Shown: positions 47,234-57,317, counted from the first letter of the stretch. The stretch: 64,000 bases of DNA from Sphingobacteriales bacterium (GCA_016718845.1 JADKCK010000007.1:89632-153631), one strand, 5' to 3'. Notes: generated from the letters alone by a model not told the origin. Made by a program: numbers and translations.

Positions 47234-47350
47234 TATCTTTGTACCATACTACTTGTATTGCCTAACATTTTTGCAACAGCAAGCCCTTACAGCAGACAGC
47301 CAAAAGCTAAAAGCCTGTAGCGGACAGCCAAAAGCCTGTAGCCTGCTTAG
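47234..47350 (+). promoter_or_regulatory. hflX upstream region: TATCTTTG box and REP-like repeats
   Basis: TATCTTTG at 47234-47241 fits a -7 box. It is followed at ~47275-47350 by repeats of the AGCGGACAGCCAAAAGCC type that also occur at 37.2-37.8 kb. The reading frame open from 47253 passes through these repeats and is not part of HflX. Confidence 0.5.
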
Positions 47351-47396
47351 CCCAGCTTATTCGGGCTGTTTTTCATCCAAACACTTTACACTAATT

Positions 47397-48626
47397 ATGA
47401 AAGAACTCGTAAAATTAACATCCGATAAAACCCCCATAGAACACATCGAAAAAGCCATTTTGGTGGGTTTAATATTGCCTAATCAGCCCGAAATTAAGTT
47501 AGATGAATACCTCGCCGAACTCGAATTTTTGGCACAAACAGCCGGAGCAACCGTATTGCGTAGCTTTAAACAACGATTGCCACACCCCGAAAACGCCACC
47601 TTTGTAGGCAAAGGCAAACTCGAAGAAATACGCGAATATGTAGAGGTAAAAGAAATTGATTTAGTTATTTTTGACGACGACCTAAGCCCTACCCAACAAG
47701 CCGTTTTAGAGCGCGAACTAAAATGTAAAGTAGTAGACCGTACTTTTCTTATCCTCGACATATTTGCCGGACGCGCCCAAACAGCACAAGCACGCGCACA
47801 GGTAGAGTTGGCACAAATGCAATACCTATTGCCCCGCCTTAGAGGGCTTTGGACACACCTTGAACGCCAACGCGGAGGTATTGGTATGCGAGGACCCGGC
47901 GAACAAGAAATTGAAACCGACCGCCGAGTAGTGCGCGAAAAAATTGCACGCCTTAAAGATTTACTCGAAAAAATTGACCGCCAAAACCTAACCGCCCGCA
48001 AGCAACGCGGCGACTTGGTGCGCGTGGCACTAGTGGGTTATACCAACGTAGGTAAATCTACCTTAATGGTGCTGTTAAGCAAAGCCGATGTGTTTGTAGA
48101 AAACAAATTGTTTGCCACCCTGGATACCACCGTAAGAAAAGTAGTTTGGGAGCAAACCCCCTTTTTGTTGTCCGATACAGTAGGTTTTATCCGCAAATTG
48201 CCGCACCGCCTCATCGAAAGTTTTAAATCAACCCTCGACGAAGTGCGCGAAGCCGATATTTTACTACATGTTGTAGACCTTGCCCACCCACAACACGAAG
48301 ACCAAATTAAGGTGGTTAACAAAACCCTTGCCGACATTAAAGCTGGTGACAAACCCATGTTGATGGTGTTTAATAAATTTGACCTATACAAAACAACCTA
48401 TTTTGATGAGTTTTTAGACCAAGAAACCAAAGACGAAATGATGCAAGAACTAATAGAAAATTGGCAAACACGCACCGAAAATAACAGCGTTTTTATATCG
48501 GCAACCGAGCGCGAAGGTATCGAAGAATTGCGCAGCTTAGTACTCGAAAAAATACAAGCCGAGTATGCCCAACGTTACACAGGTGGCATACAATACGGCA
48601 ACCAAAGTTGGGAGCAAGAGGTGTAA
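47397..48626 (+). CDS. hflX: GTPase HflX
   Basis: I start at ATG 47397 (MKELVKLTSDKTPIEHIEKAILVGL), 409 aa; the upstream frame contains repeats. The N-terminal HflX domain includes TFVGKGKLEEI and VIFDDDLSPTQQAVLERELKCKVVDRTFLILDIFA, followed by AQVELAQMQYLLPRLRGLW and GGIGMRGPGEQEIETDRR. The G domain has VGYTNVGKSTLMVLLS (P-loop), DTVGFIRKLPHRLIESF and NKFD. HflX binds the 50S ribosome and can split stalled or heat-damaged ribosomes. A strong terminator follows. Confidence 0.93.
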   Translation: MKELVKLTSDKTPIEHIEKAILVGLILPNQPEIKLDEYLAELEFLAQTAGATVLRSFKQRLPHPENATFVGKGKLEEIREYVEVKEIDLVIFDDDLSPTQQAVLERELKCKVVDRTFLILDIFAGRAQTAQARAQVELAQMQYLLPRLRGLWTHLERQRGGIGMRGPGEQEIETDRRVVREKIARLKDLLEKIDRQNLTARKQRGDLVRVALVGYTNVGKSTLMVLLSKADVFVENKLFATLDTTVRKVVWEQTPFLLSDTVGFIRKLPHRLIESFKSTLDEVREADILLHVVDLAHPQHEDQIKVVNKTLADIKAGDKPMLMVFNKFDLYKTTYFDEFLDQETKDEMMQELIENWQTRTENNSVFISATEREGIEELRSLVLEKIQAEYAQRYTGGIQYGNQSWEQEV

Positions 48627-48642
48627 TAAAACTACATCTGCC

Positions 48643-48693
48643 CACACAAACTGCCTTTGTTTGGTTTAATACCAAGCAAAGGCAGTTTGTGTG
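48643..48693 (+). terminator. Terminator of hflX
   Basis: CACACAAACTGCCTTTG (48643-48659) pairs perfectly over 17 bp with 48677-48693. Confidence 0.8.
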
Positions 48694-48725
48694 TTATATC
48701 ACCTTAATTCAAAGCATTTGCTTGT

Positions 48726-48759
48726 ACGCTAATTTTTTGAGTTTTGGTGAGTTATGGGC
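48726..48759. repeat. Short dispersed repeat at RHS cassette boundaries
   Basis: ACGCTAATTTTTTGAGTTTT plus a variable GTGAGTTATGG tail occurs here, again at 49541-49572 and in part at 63990-64000. All three sit beside RHS remnants, so they probably mark recombination edges of these cassettes. Confidence 0.6.
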
Positions 48760-48827
48760 GCAAAAAGGCACTTCTATATTTTAAGGTATAGAAGTACCTA
48801 AGTTGGAGTAGTTTTATTTAAATAGGA

Positions 48828-49256
48828 CTATTGTGTATTTTTAAAATACTGTGGATATACATCCTTACAATATCCTTTTTTAACTATAAAACCATCGCAT
48901 CCTTCAAATGTAGCTGGAAGAGTATGAAAATCCCCTATAAAATTGATAAAGCCGTAACCTTCTTCTGTTAAAAAACAATCGCCTATTTTTGCGTCACGGC
49001 TAAAAACAGTATTACTTGTATAGGTATATTCACTTATCTTATGACTAATAGGGTCAATAGTGTTGTAATGAAGAAACCTTTTGCCTGTTGGTCCTCGGCT
49101 AAAACGTGTTACTTTAGAGCAAGTACAATACACTGCGTCTGGATAATATCGGTCATAAATCCCTACCACCATAGAACCCACAAGCAATAACATCATAACA
49201 ACAAAATAAGCAGCTCCAATTAAATACAATAAAGGTATTTTTTCTTTTTTTTCCAT
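48828..49256 (-). CDS. Membrane-anchored hypothetical protein beside RHS remnants
   Basis: This 142-aa protein has one N-terminal helix (LLYLIGAAYFVVMMLLLVGSMVVGI) followed by a ~100-residue extracytoplasmic domain with CTCSK, GDCFLTEEGYGFI and GYCKDVYPQYF Cys residues. It matches no family I know. Its place next to RHS fragments and the boundary repeat suggests an immunity or cargo gene, which is only inference. Confidence 0.6.
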   Translation of the reverse strand: MEKKEKIPLLYLIGAAYFVVMMLLLVGSMVVGIYDRYYPDAVYCTCSKVTRFSRGPTGKRFLHYNTIDPISHKISEYTYTSNTVFSRDAKIGDCFLTEEGYGFINFIGDFHTLPATFEGCDGFIVKKGYCKDVYPQYFKNTQ

Positions 49257-49324
49257 AGTTATTATTAGTGTTTTACAATAATTCGCTTATTGAATTAAAA
49301 TATATAGTGTATATTTATTTTGCA

Positions 49325-49545
49325 GCACTACTAGCGCATCTGTTGCCTTGTACGCCCTTTGTTTGCTCCATGCCATTAAACCCAAACCTATACTCCCCGC
49401 ATTTTTAGTACGCCCTGCCTGCAACATGCCGTAGGGTAGTAGTTGTTGAGGGTTAGGTGGGTAGGCGGAAGTTTTGGTTTGGGGCAACGAGCGGCTCTTT
49501 AATGTCGGGTACTACGGTGCGTATGCTGCCGTGCAAATATACGCT
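49325..49545 (-). pseudogene. RHS repeat-associated core fragment 1
   Basis: Minus-strand translation across shifted frames gives EPLVAPNQNFRLPT, NNYYPTACCRQG/YPYGMLQAGRTKNAG and EYRFGFNGMEQ, the RHS core hallmarks before a variable tip. The tail then reads TKGVQGNRCASSAAK and stops. Several frameshifts or stops break it. It is a near-copy of the fragment at 50.9-51.1 kb. Confidence 0.75.
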
Positions 49546-49566
49546 AATTTTTTGAGTTTTAGTGGG

Positions 49567-49743
49567 TTATGGAAGAAAAACCTGCACCAGCTTGGGGTGA
49601 GGTGTTGCAGGTTTTACAGCAATAAAGGTAAAATCCCAACCTTCCGAAGGAATAACATGAAAGCCAGCAGGTACAGCTGGCTCACAATAAAAATACTTAT
49701 AATTTGGATTTATTGCCGAAAATTTGACGTAGTATCTTTTCAT
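49567..49743 (-). CDS. 58-aa conserved-looking small protein
   Basis: ATG at 49743 to stop at 49567-49569. The protein starts MKRYYVKFSAINPNYKYFYC and ends KPATPHPKLVQVFLP, has EPAVPAGFHVIPSEGWDF in the middle and no frameshift. Lying between RHS fragments, it may be a small immunity-type gene; family unknown. Confidence 0.5.
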   Translation of the reverse strand: MKRYYVKFSAINPNYKYFYCEPAVPAGFHVIPSEGWDFTFIAVKPATPHPKLVQVFLP

Positions 49744-49941
49744 TTTTATTTAAAGAACATTTATCATGTTCTTCCTTCAATAACGCTTACTCATTTTCAT
49801 AATAATAATAGTACCAATCCCAATTCTTTTTAAAAAAATAACCTATCGGTATTATATAGCATTATATTTTAGTTGAACCTCTTTGTTTTCAAACATAAAA
49901 ATAAAATAACAATGCAATAAAGGTAAGCATGATTTTATTTT

Positions 49942-51115
49942 TCAAACATAATTTATTTTATTTTCTTTGGGAGTTAAAATATCACTATTTTCAACGGCTT
50001 CTCCTACCACCTCTGTTGTAGTAGTAGATAGCTGTAAGAAGCGATAGTTTGCCATTCCGAAGGCTGCTGCTATGTTTTGCCTATTCTTCCTAAATCTAAA
50101 GACATATTTTGAAACTAGTCAGTATTGATCTATCCAATCGTCACGCCTTAATAATAAACCTACACCCGTTTGATAAAAAGCCTTTTGAAAACCGTTTTCT
50201 TCCAAAAATGTTATACTAAACCCCTTATCAAATGTAGCCGAAAACTGGCAGATAATGGAGCTACATATTTATAACTCAATCCGACTCCGGATAATCCACT
50301 TTCAATCCAGTTTATGTTATTAAAACTTTCTGAACCACGCTTTTTTGAAAAACTAAAACATAACTAGCCGAAAATTGGACACTTGCATAAGGACCGTATT
50401 TTCATGATAGGATAAGCTACTCTTGCCGTAAGATTGGCTGCTTTGCTAGGAGCTGTTTTTATCATAGAAACAGTCATTTGAGGATACATGTAGAATACTG
50501 CTTCAAAGGCACTTCTTACCATAAGGTGGGAACGAAATGGAGAAAGTGGGTCGTAATGCCCTTCACCACCATCCAATTTTAATGCTAATTCTCGTTCTTT
50601 TATTCGTTTTTTATAAGCTTCACAAGTATAGCATGTTTTAACAGGATTGATAGTTGTTTCTGGGTTATTAACTTTTGGTACATTCATTTTTATAGCATTT
50701 GCATGTATTGCTAGTTTTACATTGCTGGTATTATCAATGGCTGCTTGCCCATTAGTGCCAGGAGGTTGTCTAAATGCCATCTCCAACCCTCCAACTCCAC
50801 TGCATCAATAACCCCATGGTACCGCTAAGAGGAAAAGGGGGGCCAATAGGGGTACTTACCCGCCAATGGGTCAATGGCACCAAAGCGTATCATCCAACTG
50901 TCGTAGTTGCGGAAAGTGGGCAGTTTAGGTGCTGCCCAAACCCCCTATTTTGTTATCCGCCTCTTGCCATTAAAGCCAAACCTATACCCCCCCGCATTTT
51001 TAGTACGCCCTGCCTGCAACATGCCGTAGGGGTAGTAATTGTTGAGGGTTAGGGTGGGTAGGCGGAAGTTTTGGTTTTGGGGCAACGAGAGCGGCTCTTT
51101 AATGTCGGGTACTAC
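49942..51115 (-). pseudogene. RHS core fragment 2 with decayed downstream region
   Basis: From 51115 downward the minus strand encodes EPLSLPQNQNFRLPTLTLNN, YPYGMLQAGRTKNAGGYRF, WAAPKLPTFRNYDSWMIRFG and AIDPLAGKYPYWPPF, i.e. the RHS core end and the conserved DPLAGKYP step. A cargo region follows (50364-50786, AFRQPPGTNGQAAIDN...TSNVKLAIHANAIK). It continues through several frameshifts to 49942 (SGLSGVGLSYKYVAPLSA, FDKGFSITFLEENGFQKAFY, YVFRFRKNRQNIAAAFGMAN). The later part is beta-strand-rich. It is a broken RHS-type protein tail; effector activity cannot be named. Confidence 0.65.
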
Positions 51116-51532
51116 GGTGAATAAACGCTTTTAGGTGGGAAATCTCTGCCTAAGTCTCCTTTTTTACCGAAATCTATGACTTGAACTAATTGCCCATATT
51201 CGTCGTAATAATTCCAAATACCAATCTTAACCATTCTAAATTTTTTTGATAAATCTCCTAAAGAACTTTGTATATTTTTTAAATAGTCCAAATTCTTTTA
51301 TTTTCCCATTAGGATAATAAGTTGCCCAATAAACTGATTTACTTTTTGTATAAAAATATTTAATTTTCTCTCTGCTAATGTAAGTTTTTGCAAAAATAGT
51401 ATCTCTATTTATGCTTACATAAAAAGATACATTGGGATATATAAGGGCGAATGGGATTCCTGTGTCACCTTTATCCATTTGCCCATAAAGTAATGGCGAT
51501 ACAAAAAGAAGTAAAAATATTGACTTAAACAC
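51112..51532 (-). pseudogene. Secreted MORN-variant (YwqK-like) protein, one frameshift
   Basis: The reading from 51532 has a signal peptide (MFKSIFLLLFVSPLLYGQ) and TYYPNGKIKEFGLFKK. One extra A in the A6 run near 51280 shifts the frame; corrected, it continues NIQSSLGDLSKKF, then GIWNYYDEYGQLVQVIDFG to a TAG at 51112-51114. YYPNGKIKE and WNYYDEYGQL are MORN-variant units, common in immunity genes next to RHS toxins. Its 3' end touches RHS fragment 2 directly. Confidence 0.65.
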
Positions 51533-51639
51533 GTTTTTTGTTTTTAACTTATTTAGCAGTTATTCTATAACGAGTCCTTAAAAGAATCTATACTTTGGAA
51601 TAGGCAACACCTCTGCGTAACTTCAGGCATTAAGTTGTA

Positions 51640-52131
51640 TCATATTGCCCGAAGTATAGCTATAAACTTTTGTATTTGTCGACGGTGTCTTGACACATGT
51701 ACAATAGCATGTTCCATGAGTTGCTCGTAATCGTATAGTTGTCCCCAAAAAGTTGTTAATTTGTTTTCGGGGGCAAATTGAGCCATTTCTGAGTCGTTAA
51801 TGTTTTCAAAAAAACGCACATTATGCTCAAATGCTGTATCAAGTGCTGCATTGTAATCGGCAATAGTGCTATACGTAACCCGTTTTGTCCAATTAGCAGC
51901 GGCATCGTTTCTATGCATGTCTATCATTGTAACGTAGTTATAGCTGCACCATATAATATGAGTAAGCACCGATTGTATAGATACACAATCTTTATTGCTA
52001 GTTTGTGTATCTACTATGGTTGCTAGCTCGGCATCGGTTAGGTTAGCAATATGTGCTTTTAAATCATCAATAACATTTTGGTATTCATCGAGCAAAGCTC
52101 CCATAATACCTTGGCGAGATAAGTTTAACAT
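51640..52131 (-). CDS. DinB family protein
   Basis: This 163-aa helical protein follows the DinB/YfiT four-helix pattern: SIQSVLTHIIWCSYNYVTMI with a His in helix 2 and HAIVHVSRHRRQIQKFI (His pair) in helix 4, the usual metal ligands. DinB-like proteins act as metal-dependent transferases or hydrolases; substrate unknown. It stands alone. Confidence 0.75.
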   Translation of the reverse strand: MLNLSRQGIMGALLDEYQNVIDDLKAHIANLTDAELATIVDTQTSNKDCVSIQSVLTHIIWCSYNYVTMIDMHRNDAAANWTKRVTYSTIADYNAALDTAFEHNVRFFENINDSEMAQFAPENKLTTFWGQLYDYEQLMEHAIVHVSRHRRQIQKFIAILRAI

Positions 52132-52404
52132 GTTGTAATGTTTTTTTGTGATAAAATACTCAATTTTTGACTTGCAAAGATAGCCTAAATTAACTAAAAA
52201 TACCCTATTTATGCAAGCTAAAAAATAAAAAACAAAAAATTAACATGAAATTTCAATTAATTTTGTTAAGATAGGTATGTTTTTCAAATAATACAAATAC
52301 TCAATTTTGTAGCTCCAAAATAAAGTACACAAAAAATAATTTTTGTTGGTTATTTTAGCGTATTTTTGCACCCCATACAAACGAAAATACCATACACCTC
52401 ATTT

Positions 52405-53917
52405 ATGCCCAACAAAATCAACCAAACCTTTTTTCTTACTTTATTGGTTGTTGTTTTATTAGTTTTATTATCGGCTTTTGGAAAAGAAATAAACTATAAA
52501 GGATTTAGACTAAAAAAGATAAACATACTTGCCGATGTATTGCCCGACTCGTTGCAAAATAAACACCTTGCCACAAGCACCACCGATGTGTTTGTGATGG
52601 ATACTTCGTTTGCCGATACGCTATATACCGAAACATACCTAGAAGATACGGCTGCAACACCACCAAAGCCAGATACCTTGGCAAACAACAAACCAGCCAA
52701 AACAAAAAACAAACCCAACGCCACCCAAAACACCGACACACTCGAAAACGAAACCCAATCGTCCAAAACTGCACAAATAACCGACGAGGATTTGGCTAAC
52801 ATAAAAGCCTCGTCTACAACCAATTACCTTGAGGATTATACCGCCGAAGGCGATGCCCTTACCATGTTGTTGGCTAATATAAAAGCCTATAAAAGTGCAG
52901 GGCAAAAAGTGCGCATTGCTTTTCTTGCCGACTCGTTTGTAGAGGGCGATATTATGTTGGGCAATCTGCGATTTGCTACAAACCGAATGGGGCGGCAAAG
53001 GCGTTGGTTTTGTACCCATAGCCTCGCCTGCGGCACATTTTCGCAATTCTGTTAGCCACACCTTCTCTAAAAACTGGACAACCCACTCGATACTCGATGC
53101 TGGTAAAACATCGCGTTATTTGGGTATAAGTGGCTACTGCCATCAGCCCGCCCCCGAAGGTAGTTGGGTATCGTACAAAACAACCAACTCGTACAAAAAC
53201 AACACCTATTTTACTCAAGCTCGTTTGTTTTACATCAATCCATCTAACCCAAACGCCACCATAAAATACAGCGTAAACAAGGGCGAAACCATTGCCGAAA
53301 CTCTAGAACAAGACGACCACCTGCACCAACTACTTGTAAAAAGCGATGCCAAAATTAAAGGCATCGATTTTTATTGCAACGCCCCCGATGTGTACATTTA
53401 TGGAGCTTCGTTAGAGGGCAACGATGGTGTTTATGTCGATAACTTTTCGGTACGTGGTGTGTCGGGACCTCAACTAAAACGCATTCGTTCGCAAATGTTC
53501 GAGGAGTTTAACGAAAAACAAAACTACTCGTTGGTGGTATTGCAATATGGTTTAAATGTATCTTTCCCAACAGATGCCCACCTAAAAAACTATATAAAAG
53601 TAATGGATGCAGCCATTGTACATGTAAAAAAAGCTTTCCCGAACACGCCCATTATGCTGTTTAGCGTTAGCGACCGCAGCACCAATCAAAACGGTGAGTA
53701 TACCACCATGGAAGGCTTAGATAAAATGATAACAACCCAACAAAATATGGCTAAAAAACATCAACTAATGTTCTGGAATATGTACAATGCCATGGGCGGC
53801 AAAAATGCCATGCTTACCTACGTAAAAAACGGTTGGGCAAACAAAGATTATACCCACCTAAACTTTAAAGGCGGCAAAGAAATTGCCAAACTGTTTGCCA
53901 AAGTGCTTGTTCAATAA
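52405..53917 (+). pseudogene. Membrane-anchored SGNH-hydrolase-like protein, one frameshift
   Basis: ATG at 52405 gives one N-terminal helix (FFLTLLVVVLLVLLSAF) and an Asp/Thr/Pro linker. The SGNH block I is RIAFLADSFVEGDIML. Near 52969 two bases are missing (CTGCGATTTG for CTGCGCGATTTG), after which LLQTEWGGKGVGFVPIASPA continues to 53917 with LVVLQYGLN (block III) and DYTHLNFKGGKEIAKLF (block V, Asp/His). A TTG at 52366 lies inside a TATTTTTG -7 box (52361-52368) and is not a start. It opens an operon with a second SGNH gene and an MBOAT gene, so O-acyl transfer is likely. Confidence 0.75.
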
Positions 53918-53979
53918 ATAGACACAAATAAACCTGCTAAGTAATTTGGCTCTTCCTCTTATCTACATATTTCAATACC

Positions 53980-55182
53980 ATGATGTACATACCTAAGTTA
54001 CTTATTTGTTTATTTTGCACAGAACTTTTATTTTTGCCAAATACAAACCAAGCAACAACACAACCAACCTCCGACAATATTATACACAACGATGCGGCAC
54101 TTTCGGTATTGTTCGATAAAATGTATCAGTTAGAAAACAGCCAGCAACAACCAATAGAAAAACTACTTAAAGTACCCATCGTACACATAGGCGACTCGCA
54201 CCTGCAAACAGGCGTGCTAACATCGGTGCTGCGCGAGCGGCTACAAATGCAATTTGGCAATGCCGGACGCGGTTTGGTGTTTCCGTATCAGGTAGCTAAA
54301 ACCAACGAACCTGTAACCTTTGTGTCGTCGAGCAATGTAATTTGGGAAGCCAAACGCTGCGTTTTTCCCGACCGCCCCATGCCCATTGGCTTGTCGGGTA
54401 TTACCCTAAAAACCACCGACCCCAACGCCACCCTTAGCATAGGCATACGCAGCCCTAATAAACTAGATTATAGCTTTGACCATATTACCGTTTTTACCGA
54501 CAACACCGAGCAAAGCTTTGATTGGCAAACCAACAACGAAATGCTCAATTACCCCGACGGTAGTTTTAAACGAGTAATGTACCTTAACCAACCAACCAGC
54601 AACCTGCAACTGTATTGCCGCAAAAACAAACCCGAGCAACAATATGCCCACCTCTACGGCATTAGCCTCGAAAAAGCACAAAGCGGCATTTTATACCACA
54701 CCATAGCCGTTAATGGCACACAGTATCAACACCTCGATGCAGCAGCTTATTTTACTAAACAAATACCCGAACTCGAACCATTTTTAATTATAATATCGTT
54801 AGGCACCAACGAAGCAGTAAGCCGCGATTACAACAGCCCTAGTTTTAGATACCAAGTAGACCAATTGGTGCAAAAACTAAAACAAAACTGCCCAGGTTCG
54901 GCAATTATGCTAACAACCCCTGCCAACTCGCTAAAAAACCGCCAACCAAATCCCCAAATGCTGCTTGTAGCCGATGTGCTACGACAATATGCCAACGAAA
55001 AACAACTACCCTACTGGGACCTAAACACCATAGGCGGAAGTGCAACCGACTGGCAAAACCAAAAAATGCTTCAATCCGATGGACTACATTTTACCCATCA
55101 AGGCTACCTATTTCAAGGCGATTTATTGCACCAAGCTCTTTTAAAATCCTACACCCACTATGTTTCCGGTAGATATAAGTAA
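53980..55182 (+). CDS. SGNH/GDSL hydrolase-like protein (putative O-acyltransferase partner)
   Basis: This 400-aa secreted protein has a signal peptide (LLICLFCTELLFLPNTNQA). Block I is VPIVHIGDSHLQTGVLTSVL, followed by GRGLVFPYQVAKTNEPVTF. Block III is IIISLGTNEAV, and block V is DGLHFTHQGYLFQGDLL (Asp-x-x-His). It is homologous to the preceding protein. Its 3' end overlaps the MBOAT start by 23 bp, which implies translational coupling. The pair resembles alginate/peptidoglycan O-acetyltransferase sets. Confidence 0.82.
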   Translation: MMYIPKLLICLFCTELLFLPNTNQATTQPTSDNIIHNDAALSVLFDKMYQLENSQQQPIEKLLKVPIVHIGDSHLQTGVLTSVLRERLQMQFGNAGRGLVFPYQVAKTNEPVTFVSSSNVIWEAKRCVFPDRPMPIGLSGITLKTTDPNATLSIGIRSPNKLDYSFDHITVFTDNTEQSFDWQTNNEMLNYPDGSFKRVMYLNQPTSNLQLYCRKNKPEQQYAHLYGISLEKAQSGILYHTIAVNGTQYQHLDAAAYFTKQIPELEPFLIIISLGTNEAVSRDYNSPSFRYQVDQLVQKLKQNCPGSAIMLTTPANSLKNRQPNPQMLLVADVLRQYANEKQLPYWDLNTIGGSATDWQNQKMLQSDGLHFTHQGYLFQGDLLHQALLKSYTHYVSGRYK

Positions 55183-56620
55183 CCTCCTCGACCAATTTCG
55201 CTATCATCCCAATGCACCACTTATCTTTAATAGCGGATTTTTCCTGTTCCTTTTTCTGGGTTTCTTGGCAATATACCTCCTTGTATACAAATACAAACGA
55301 GCACATATTATCTACCTAACCCTATTTTCTATCTTTTTTTACTACAAATCAAGTGGTATTTATGTATTGGTGCTACTTTTTACAACCATCACCGACTATG
55401 CGTTAGCCAAACTAATGTACCAAACACCCAAAGGGTTAAAAAAAGAACTATTACTAATACTTAGCCTTGTTAGCAATTTGGGTATTTTAGCCTATTTTAA
55501 ATACACCAACTTTTTTATTGATATTACCAACCTTTTTTGGTACCGCGATATTGCCCAAATGGACATATTTCTGCCCGTAGGTGTGTCGTTTTTCACCTTC
55601 CAATCGCTTAGCTACACCATAGATGTGTACCGAGATGAACTAAAACCCGTTAGCCTGCTCGACTTTGCCTTTTTTGTCACCTTTTTCCCGCAAATGGTAG
55701 CAGGTCCTATTGTTAGAGCAAAAGATTTTTTACCCCAAATACACCGCCCCGTTTTTGTATCTACCGAAGATTTTGGACGAGGCGTGTTTTTGTTTGCCTG
55801 TGGCTTGTTTAAAAAAGCCGTTATATCCGACTACATCAGCCGAAACTTCGTCGACCGTGTTTTCGAAGAACCCTTAAAATACACAGGTCTCGAAAATTTG
55901 TTTGGCACCTATGGCTACGCACTACAAATCTATTGCGACTTTTCGGGCTATACCGACATGGCAATAGGCATAGCCCTAGTGCTAGGCTATCATCTAGTAC
56001 CCAATTTCGATGCCCCTATCAATCGGCAAGCATCACCGAGTTTTGGGCGATGGCACATATCGCTCTCTACTTGGCTCCGCGATTATTTGTACATACCCCT
56101 TGGCGGCAACCGCTTAGGCAAAATACGCACCTACATCAACCTGCTAATAACTATGCTTTTGGGCGGATTGTGGCATGGCGCTTCGATGCAGTTTGTTTTG
56201 TGGGGATTTTTGCACGGAACAGCCTTGTCCATCGAAAAGTTTTTTAACATCAACTCTACAACGCTCGCCGCTATTATTACACATTTTGCGGGTGTTATTA
56301 ACCTACCATTTTGTGTGTTTTTGTTGGATATTTTTCGTGCCGCCACTTTCCAAACAGCCCTCGATGTGTTGTATCAAATAGCCTACGATTTCCGCCCCGA
56401 ACTTATAGGCGATTTTATACACGGCTACTACCGCGTATTGGTGTTTATGGCATTAGGCTTTGCTTTTCATTTTGTGCCCAAATCTATTGAGCAACGCGCC
56501 CAAAATGCCGTTACTTATTTACCATTACTAGGCAAAGCTTTGCTTTTGGTAGCTATTATTTTTTGTGTGATGCAGGTTAAATCGTCCGAAATACAACCAT
56601 TTATCTATTTTCAGTTTTAA
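55160..56620 (+). CDS. MBOAT family membrane O-acyltransferase (AlgI-like)
   Basis: This 486-aa polytopic protein has the MBOAT signatures PVGVSFFTFQSLSYTIDVYR, PQMVAGPIVRAKDFLPQI, GYALQIYCDFSGYTDMAIG, RWHISLSTWLRDYLYIPLGG and GGLWHGASMQFVLWGFLHG (catalytic His). It moves acyl groups across the membrane, most likely acetyl onto an exported polysaccharide, with the two SGNH proteins finishing the transfer outside. Target polymer unknown. A strong terminator closes the operon. Confidence 0.9.
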   Translation: MFPVDISNLLDQFRYHPNAPLIFNSGFFLFLFLGFLAIYLLVYKYKRAHIIYLTLFSIFFYYKSSGIYVLVLLFTTITDYALAKLMYQTPKGLKKELLLILSLVSNLGILAYFKYTNFFIDITNLFWYRDIAQMDIFLPVGVSFFTFQSLSYTIDVYRDELKPVSLLDFAFFVTFFPQMVAGPIVRAKDFLPQIHRPVFVSTEDFGRGVFLFACGLFKKAVISDYISRNFVDRVFEEPLKYTGLENLFGTYGYALQIYCDFSGYTDMAIGIALVLGYHLVPNFDAPINRQASPSFGRWHISLSTWLRDYLYIPLGGNRLGKIRTYINLLITMLLGGLWHGASMQFVLWGFLHGTALSIEKFFNINSTTLAAIITHFAGVINLPFCVFLLDIFRAATFQTALDVLYQIAYDFRPELIGDFIHGYYRVLVFMALGFAFHFVPKSIEQRAQNAVTYLPLLGKALLLVAIIFCVMQVKSSEIQPFIYFQF

Positions 56621-56638
56621 CCCAACAATTTACCCAAT

Positions 56639-56673
56639 AAAAAAAGCCTTGCTATTGCAGCAAGGCTTTTTTT
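56639..56673 (+). terminator. Terminator of the SGNH-MBOAT operon
   Basis: AAAAAAAGCCTTGCT (56639-56653) pairs with AGCAAGGCTTTTTTT (56659-56673), a classic intrinsic terminator. Confidence 0.92.
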
Positions 56674-56700
56674 GTGGATACAAGATGGACAAAAAAGCAA

Positions 56701-57317
56701 ACGTCTTTCAACCAATGGCTGAAAGACATTTACCGAATAATCCCCTTTTTACTAAAAATGAAATCTGAATGTATCAGATAAAAAATTAATCCCTAATTTT
56801 TAAGTATGGCGATATCGCATCGCGTTTCATGGTGTATTATACGGATGTAACCGACAAAAGGTTTCAAAAATACCCTTTTTTTTTGCGTTTTCTTTATTTT
56901 TATCCATTGCCCAAAAGGGAAACGTCTTTCAACCAATGGCTGAAAGACATTACCGAATAATCCCTTTTACTAAAAATGAAATCTGAGTGTATCAGATAAA
57001 AAATTAATCCCCTAATTTTTTAAGTATGGCGCTATCGCATCGCGTTTTATGGTGTATTATACGGATGTAATTGACAAAAGGTTTCAAAAATACCCCTTTT
57101 TTTTGCGTTTTCTATTTTTTATCCATTGCCCAAAAAAGGAAACGTCTTTCAACCAATGGCTGAAAGACATTTACCGAATAATCCCCTTTTACTAAAAATG
57201 AAATCTGAGTGTATCAGATAAAAAATTAATCCCCTAATTTTTTAAGTATGGCGATATCGCATCGCGTTTTATGGTGTATTATACGGATGCAACCGACAAA
57301 AGGTTTCAAAAATACCC
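56701..57317. repeat. Three tandem ~220-bp repeats upstream of dnaK
   Basis: Near-identical units start at 56701, 56922 and 57142 (period 220-221); the third is cut at ~57317. Each unit contains the hairpin GTCTTTCA-N9-TGAAAGAC and the palindrome GCGATATCGC. Differences are few point changes and short A/T run lengths. No gene is contained; a 61-codon frame at 57271 crosses the edge and is not convincing. Confidence 0.88.

Noticed and set aside
49474..49833. Plus-strand 119-aa ORF
   Set aside because: It is the antisense of the 58-aa minus-strand gene and RHS fragment 1, whose translations are recognisable.
52366..52404. TTG start of the first SGNH gene
   Set aside because: The TTG lies in a TATTTTTG -7 box; the ATG at 52405 starts a typical membrane anchor.
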